NCBI RefSeq assembly: GCF_001640805.2 | Contig: NC_066845.1 | Coordinates: 21,888,307 to 21,952,306 of the forward strand | Direction: 5' to 3' | Source of the DNA: Lates calcarifer | Lineage: Eukaryota > Chordata > Actinopteri > Centropomidae | Length of the DNA: 64,000 nucleotides | In this document: in pieces, positions 59,011 to 64,000 of the stretch | Layout of the letters: each line of letters starts with the position of its first letter | Numbering within the stretch: position 1 is the stretch's first letter | Notes under the pieces: model-generated | The model's database searches: none | What the model was told of the DNA's origin: nothing | Seen by the model: the letters and a program-made list of their open reading frames with translations, nothing else | Made by a program: the position numbers and the translations under genes

Positions 59011-61225
59011 AAAGCGGATCACCTAATCACTGTACGTGCACCATCCATGCTGTCGTACACATACTCTCATACGCTCAGTTTTAATGCAAGGAAGAATCAC
59101 AAGCATAAACACAGAGCGCTTCAGATAGCACACCTGAGCCTCTGTGGTGTCAGTCTCACCCACAGAGAGCATGTGAGGAGTGCTGTTCTCTTCTGGGAGT
59201 ACACTGTGTGTGCATCAATTTAATGGAACCATCACATTCATCCTAATCTAAACAAATGCCATTTTAGACTCTCTGTCTACATGTTTTGCCCTTGAAAACA
59301 CTAGTGTGACTTAATAATGATAATAATAATAATAACTCATGCAGTTCACTTACTTGTTCCACAGCTTTCAATTACATCTCATGGTCTTCCACAGCTTGTA
59401 AATTGACCTTAGGATAAAATCTTAAGTATCCTAAACACTGAGCTTATTATTGATTATAATTTGGCCCTAACCTTGGGAAACTGTTCTCAAATCTTATTGG
59501 TTAAACAGCTAACCATTAACTACGGTCATTTCCCGATACACACACACACACACATACACACACACACAAGCATTTTTTAAAAACTTCTTTTTACATTAAG
59601 AGGTTGGAGAGTTTCCTCAGTGTATGATGAAACATCAAATTGTTAAGTTTATCAGAAAAAATTAAGATAGAGAACCTGGTTTTCTTTGGACAACAGCACA
59701 TGCTCTTTTTGTTTGTTTTCATGTGAAATACTGTAGAGTTTCACCTTTTCAGGATTCTAAAATTGGTAAAGTTGAAAAGGGAAAGGGAAGAGCCGTTGTG
59801 TTATACAACTGTATCCAGATTTGACATTGCAAATGTTTTTCTGTCCAGCCAGGCAATCTCCTGATTCCTTGCAGGAAGCAACTTGGAGAACATGAGAAGA
59901 GGAAGAGATGGAGTGAATGAGATAAAGGAAAAATGGGACACTTGCCTCTGATGTTGCATCCATCTACCCAACTGTTAAAAAACTAATGAATGATTAGAAA
60001 GAAAATATTTTTTCTAACTTATATTTTACTTTGAAAGGACAAATGACAGAGAAACATCAGATACGAGCAATAAACTTTGTACAAAGTTTGTACAAAGTTC
60101 CTCAGTTTGATTTTATGTGTTTAGGTTGCTATTGTGTTTCATCTGCAAAAGCTTCACAGAATAAGACCTCTGAAGCTATTTCATTCATGTCTCAAAGAGT
60201 TGGGAGGGCTGGTGAGAAGGCAGCACTGAAATCCTCTTCTGGTCCACACTGAAAGTCGAAGATTGGGGAAGGAAATGGGAAGTATTTTAAAGTTAGCCCG
60301 AAACCTCACTAACTGCAGGGAAGAGATGTCACAGTATCATATTATTTGATTGACATATGATTTCCCTGAAGCACTGTGGAAAAACACCAATGACTGAAAG
60401 GATCCAAAAATACACAGCAGACAGTGATGTAGAGGAAGACCCAACAGGAATACACTGTAATGAGCCGTCCAAAATTACAGGTAGTCACAGTAATGGCAGG
60501 AGGAGAGTGCAGTGAATGTAGGAGGGAAGCAGTGAACAACACAGCCGCTCTGAGTTAAACTGCCTTGATGCTTCTTTATTCTCCACCTTCCAGCACAACA
60601 TACTCCAGGATTCACTGCTTACACTGAGGCAGCATATGTTCATACTGGCATGTTGTTGGAAAAAACAGCAAAAGGCATGGTGTTCCAGATTTGGCATAGA
60701 TGTAATATGCTGGAAATGATTCTTTTTATGGTTATACACCAGATGTGTACAAAAGATGCAATGTATTAATAATTAGAAAGACTCTGAAATTATATTTAGA
60801 AAACAAAATGTTCAAGATTATTTGCAAATCTTGGAGATTTTACGGACATTTGGACAAATCTGGGGCAAAAGACTGTAAAATACAGTATATTACTTATTAT
60901 TGTAACTGGCTGTACAACCAAATGTCCAAATGTCCATTATAAAGATGGCCTACATTAAAAGAGACAGTTGTTAGCATTTAATAAGTTAGCATTTGTTAGT
61001 ATTTGTGTCTTTGAGTTTTCATTTAGGGCTGAAACATGTGGGTCACAGGTCAACAAAGTGAAAAGTCAACAGCAATTGGCAACCAAATGATGACTGATGA
61101 ATTTTTGAGTGACAGCATACTCTATTCTGTGAAACAAGTAATATCGTGTTTGCTTTTGCCTGATGTGTTTTACAACTAACACAAATTTGGGTGTATTATT
61201 CAGCAGATTTGTAAAATGATATGTA
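59011..61225. other. Intergenic, no gene recognised
   Basis: An AAT-type run lies at about 59312-59336 and a CA microsatellite at 59538-59569. Otherwise AT-rich and unassigned. Confidence 0.5.
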
Positions 61226-61227
61226 CA

Positions 61228-61520
61228 GTTGCTTCAGAAAGTACACAGACCTCTTCACTATTTACACACTCAACTGTGCTGTAGATTTAATTCTTAATAA
61301 AATTAATAACCCATAACGACAGACTGAAAACTGTCATAATCAATTTTATTTGCAAATTTATAAAAATAAAAAAAAAGTTTTCAAAGCCTGGCTAGAGTCC
61401 ACCTGTAACAGACTGAATTGATTGGACATAGTTTAGAAGTGGGTACAAGGTCTCAGAAGTCACACTGCACGTCAGGACATAAACCATGAGGTCCAAGGTA
61501 CTGAAGAAGTCTGTATAATA
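61228..61520 (+). mobile_element. Tc1-like transposon 5' end, truncated
   Basis: It starts ACAGTTGCTTCAGAAAGTAC next to a TA and continues with the subterminal CCCATAACGACAG and TTTATTTGCAAATTTATAAA. It then has AGTCCACCTGTAACAGACTG and ATTGATTGGACATAGTTTAG, up to a transposase-start-like ATGAGGTCCAAGGTACTGAA. It ends there; no catalytic region or right end was found. Confidence 0.78.
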
Positions 61521-62090
61521 GTGACTGGGTTGCAGTTTCTTTACTTTACACTTAAAGTACATAAAATTATGTCTGAAATGATCAAAAGCAACTGAACAGA
61601 AGAAAATATCTTCAAAGACAACAGATGTCAGGGTTGGAGTTCAAAATGGACAAAGAAGAGAAAAACAGGAGGGAGGTTTATTCCATTAGAGAGGTTTTTT
61701 TCAGTCTGAGGGGACAGTACTGTACATCATACAGAAAGGTGCTTCAACTGGATCTGACCGACCTCACATACACATCTGATCGCTATTGTACTATGACTCT
61801 TAATAGTATGTCAAGGTGTTAGACCATGGGAGGTAATATTAGGTGTTGTAATAAGAAAAAACCCTTACTCCTCAAAATGTGTCAGAAACACAGAAATCTT
61901 TTCATTCTGGTAAAAGGATTTTTTAATCCGTAAAACTGACAAGATTAGGAGGTTTTTCCTTGACCACCATTGTATGCTGGATGGAGGTAATCAATAATTA
62001 GCATCATCCATTTATCTTCTTTCTCATTGAAAAGTTGTGGTTCTGTTTTTCTCCTGGTTTTGTGTAGCACCGTGCTCCCACCCCAGCCCC
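61521..62090. other. Intergenic, no gene recognised
   Basis: Unassigned sequence. Confidence 0.45.
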
Positions 62091-62094
62091 TGTC

Positions 62095-62600
62095 AATCAG
62101 CCCCAGACTGCGAGGATTACAAAAGAAGCTCATTCTGCCACAGGAGCCCCTCTTTAGAGAGCAATTCTAAAACTTACATGCTTCTTATTTGTTGGGTCAA
62201 AGGTTAAATTGCTGACCCTCCCCTCCATTCCTCCCTCTCACTCTCCCCACCATGGACAAGCTGTACCCAGAGTCTTATATTTACATGGATTAGAGTCCTT
62301 TCACGCTGAAGAAAAGAGCTGGTTCACAGTCAAAGCCTGAGGAGCAGTCCATGCTGCCCGAGTGGCCACATTATTCACTGGCAGACAATGACCATATTGT
62401 AGTTATGTGGAAAAGGAGGGGGCAGGAGGAAAGAGAAATCCCCCCTTTGCCATGGCAAAGTCCTACACTTGTGCCACAGAGAGGGGAGGGCCGAGCCCCA
62501 TCCGCTTTTTCAAGCAGAGCAAACAAAGCCTGCCTACTGTGAACAAGATGAAGATGTCAAAAGCTTTTAGGCAGGGGGGTGAGATGGGGTTTAGGGGATA
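62095..62600. promoter_or_regulatory. Candidate conserved non-coding element with DR1 site
   Basis: Repeat-free, GC-richer sequence. It holds a direct repeat of nuclear-receptor half-sites with one-base spacing: GGGTCA (62194-62199), A, AGGTTA (62201-62206). Sites of this DR1 type are bound by RXR, COUP-TF and HNF4 family proteins. Short frames here have no domain. Function is inferred. Confidence 0.33.
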
Positions 62601-63139
62601 AACCAACAAAACAAGTGAAAAGGTCTTTTCTCAAATGGATAAATCCTACTAAGTCTACATTTCCACATCAGCTTTACTCTCTCCTTTAACATCTTCTCTC
62701 CTCCCCCCTCAATAACCTTTCCAAATCAAACCATATAGAAAAACAACAAGGAAGTTTCACTTTTAAGGAAGAGCAGAAGTTAACATAGCTGCTTCTTGAT
62801 TTTGAATAATATTGATAAGGAAATTCATGAGATTACATCTGAAATACGTTTGTGAAATTCAGCCCATGTACTGCAGTATTTTACAACAAGCACCCAACAA
62901 ACTGCAACTATAAAAAGTGGCCAAACTGCAAAATAGAAAAAGAATAGAAAAATAGAAAAAAAAGAGTGCATCAGTTTTTCATGAAAAATAATATTTAAAG
63001 ATTTTGAGACCATCTCAAACTGATATCAGAATCACATGCTCCTGACTGCATTAATGCACATTTGAATCTCTATAGAGTTAGAATTTCCTTGGTGCACAAT
63101 AGAAACTAAAATCACTTCTCTGGGTTCTTCTGGCTGTAT

Positions 63140-63620
63140 TAGTGCCAGATTTCCTAGCTTGAAGTATATAAGGACCTGCAGATATTTCTCCCCAACATGC
63201 TCCTATGGCAGTGTGATGTCTCAGAGGACAGAAGCCTGAGGCACTTTGGAGTGAATGACATAAAGAGGCCTGGTATACAGCCACAGCCAATTCACATGCA
63301 AATACCCAGCATTGCACTGACTCTGATTAACTCCCTGTGAGTTCATAGTTTCCCTGTTAACAAAGATTTAGCTGCTTTTGAGTGAAGCGGTACATTAAGT
63401 GGGGAGAGAGAACTGGTGGCGAACCTTACAGTAAAGCCCCCCCCGGGACACAATGCAAACTCCGTCTTGTCGGCCTAATCCGCCTCGCAGATGCAGGACA
63501 GAGCCAGCGCTGGTACAAGGAACAAGAAAAAGGAGACAAAAGAAAGCAGTGCTCTTGTTTCTCATTCCATCCCAGCAGCAAAAGTCCTCCAAAACCCCAT
63601 GACTGAACTGAGTGAATGAC
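63140..63620. promoter_or_regulatory. Candidate conserved non-coding element with octamer and SOX/TCF-like sites
   Basis: Repeat-free and balanced in composition. Contains a perfect octamer ATGCAAAT at 63296-63303, GATTAACTCC near 63327, and TTAACAAAGATT near 63357, a SOX/TCF-like core. No coding frame of interest. Confidence 0.33.
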
Positions 63621-64000
63621 TTGAGATTGAGCCAGTCAAGAGCTGTGTGCCCAATGGACCCTATGAATAAGAATGGGTCATGCTGCTCTGTAGCACACCC
63701 TGCATTTGCTTTTCAGCAATGACCATACAGTACTGCAGTCTCATAGACAGTATGTTGACTAAAAAATCAGCCTGATCAAGTGAAAGTTTATGAAACAAGC
63801 ACAGTGTCTTTAAATTCCAAACATTATTCACAAAAAGTCAGATGCACATGACCAACATGACAAACTAGAAACAGGGAATCATTTGCCATTTAAAAAGTCT
63901 AGTGGAACTAAGTGGGGGAAGCCAGTTTGGATGTGGAAATAATAAGCTGTAACTAACTTAAGAAAGCAGTGTGTTTGGATTTAAGTCACTGTAATATGTG
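63621..64000. other. Intergenic, no gene recognised
   Basis: Unassigned to the window end. Confidence 0.45.

Noticed and set aside
1..64000. CRISPR arrays, operons or other prokaryotic systems
   Set aside because: Direct repeats here are microsatellites or transposon ends, and the only gene is a spliced vertebrate gene; nothing supports a bacterial or phage origin.
1..64000. Neighbouring genes expected from vertebrate synteny (dennd1a, nek6)
   Set aside because: No exon of either could be recognised, so they are not annotated.

Overview
The window looks like a piece of a teleost fish nuclear genome. It is AT-rich, dense in CA/TG microsatellites, and littered with decayed Tc1/mariner and L2-like elements typical of fish. 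It carries one convincing protein-coding gene: a complete LIM-homeobox transcription factor on the minus strand, which I identify as lhx2. The five coding exons lie at about 54155-53973, 52542-52340, 51453-51083, 48360-48155 and 45059-44769. All junctions are GT-AG and phase-consistent. Joined, they encode 417 residues from the first ATG, or 396 from the ATG matching the usual LHX2 start: two LIM domains, a basic linker and a homeodomain split between residues 46 and 47. The sequence alone does not say whether this is the lhx2a or lhx2b duplicate.

Layout. Positions 1-44.5 kb lie downstream (3') of lhx2 and contain no recognisable gene. They hold transposon relics and several stretches of more complex, repeat-free sequence that read like conserved non-coding elements. 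The relics are Tc1-like pieces near 1.1, 5.4, 20.3, 21.9, 25.6 and 36.7 kb; a mariner relic at 24.9 kb; a Tc1-related element with inverted ends at 10.0-11.1 kb; and L2-like LINE pieces at 6.8-9.9 kb. Positions 44.5-54.2 kb hold lhx2 with its introns and probable 3' UTR. Positions 54.2-64 kb are its 5' flank, with a probable 5' leader/promoter zone, more regulatory-looking sequence, microsatellites and one further Tc1 end at 61.2 kb.

How it fits together. A long gene-free flank around a developmental transcription factor is the usual architecture of a regulatory domain, so the most plausible function of the non-repeat intergenic sequence is long-range control of lhx2. That is inference: no conservation or chromatin data were available. 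I found no CRISPR array, prokaryotic gene, convincing tRNA/rRNA gene or clearly novel system. The best leads are local to lhx2: an open reading frame of about 100 codons running from exon 4 into intron 4, an ATT microsatellite abutting the acceptor of the homeodomain-completing exon, and an N-terminal extension resembling that of the paralogue LHX9.
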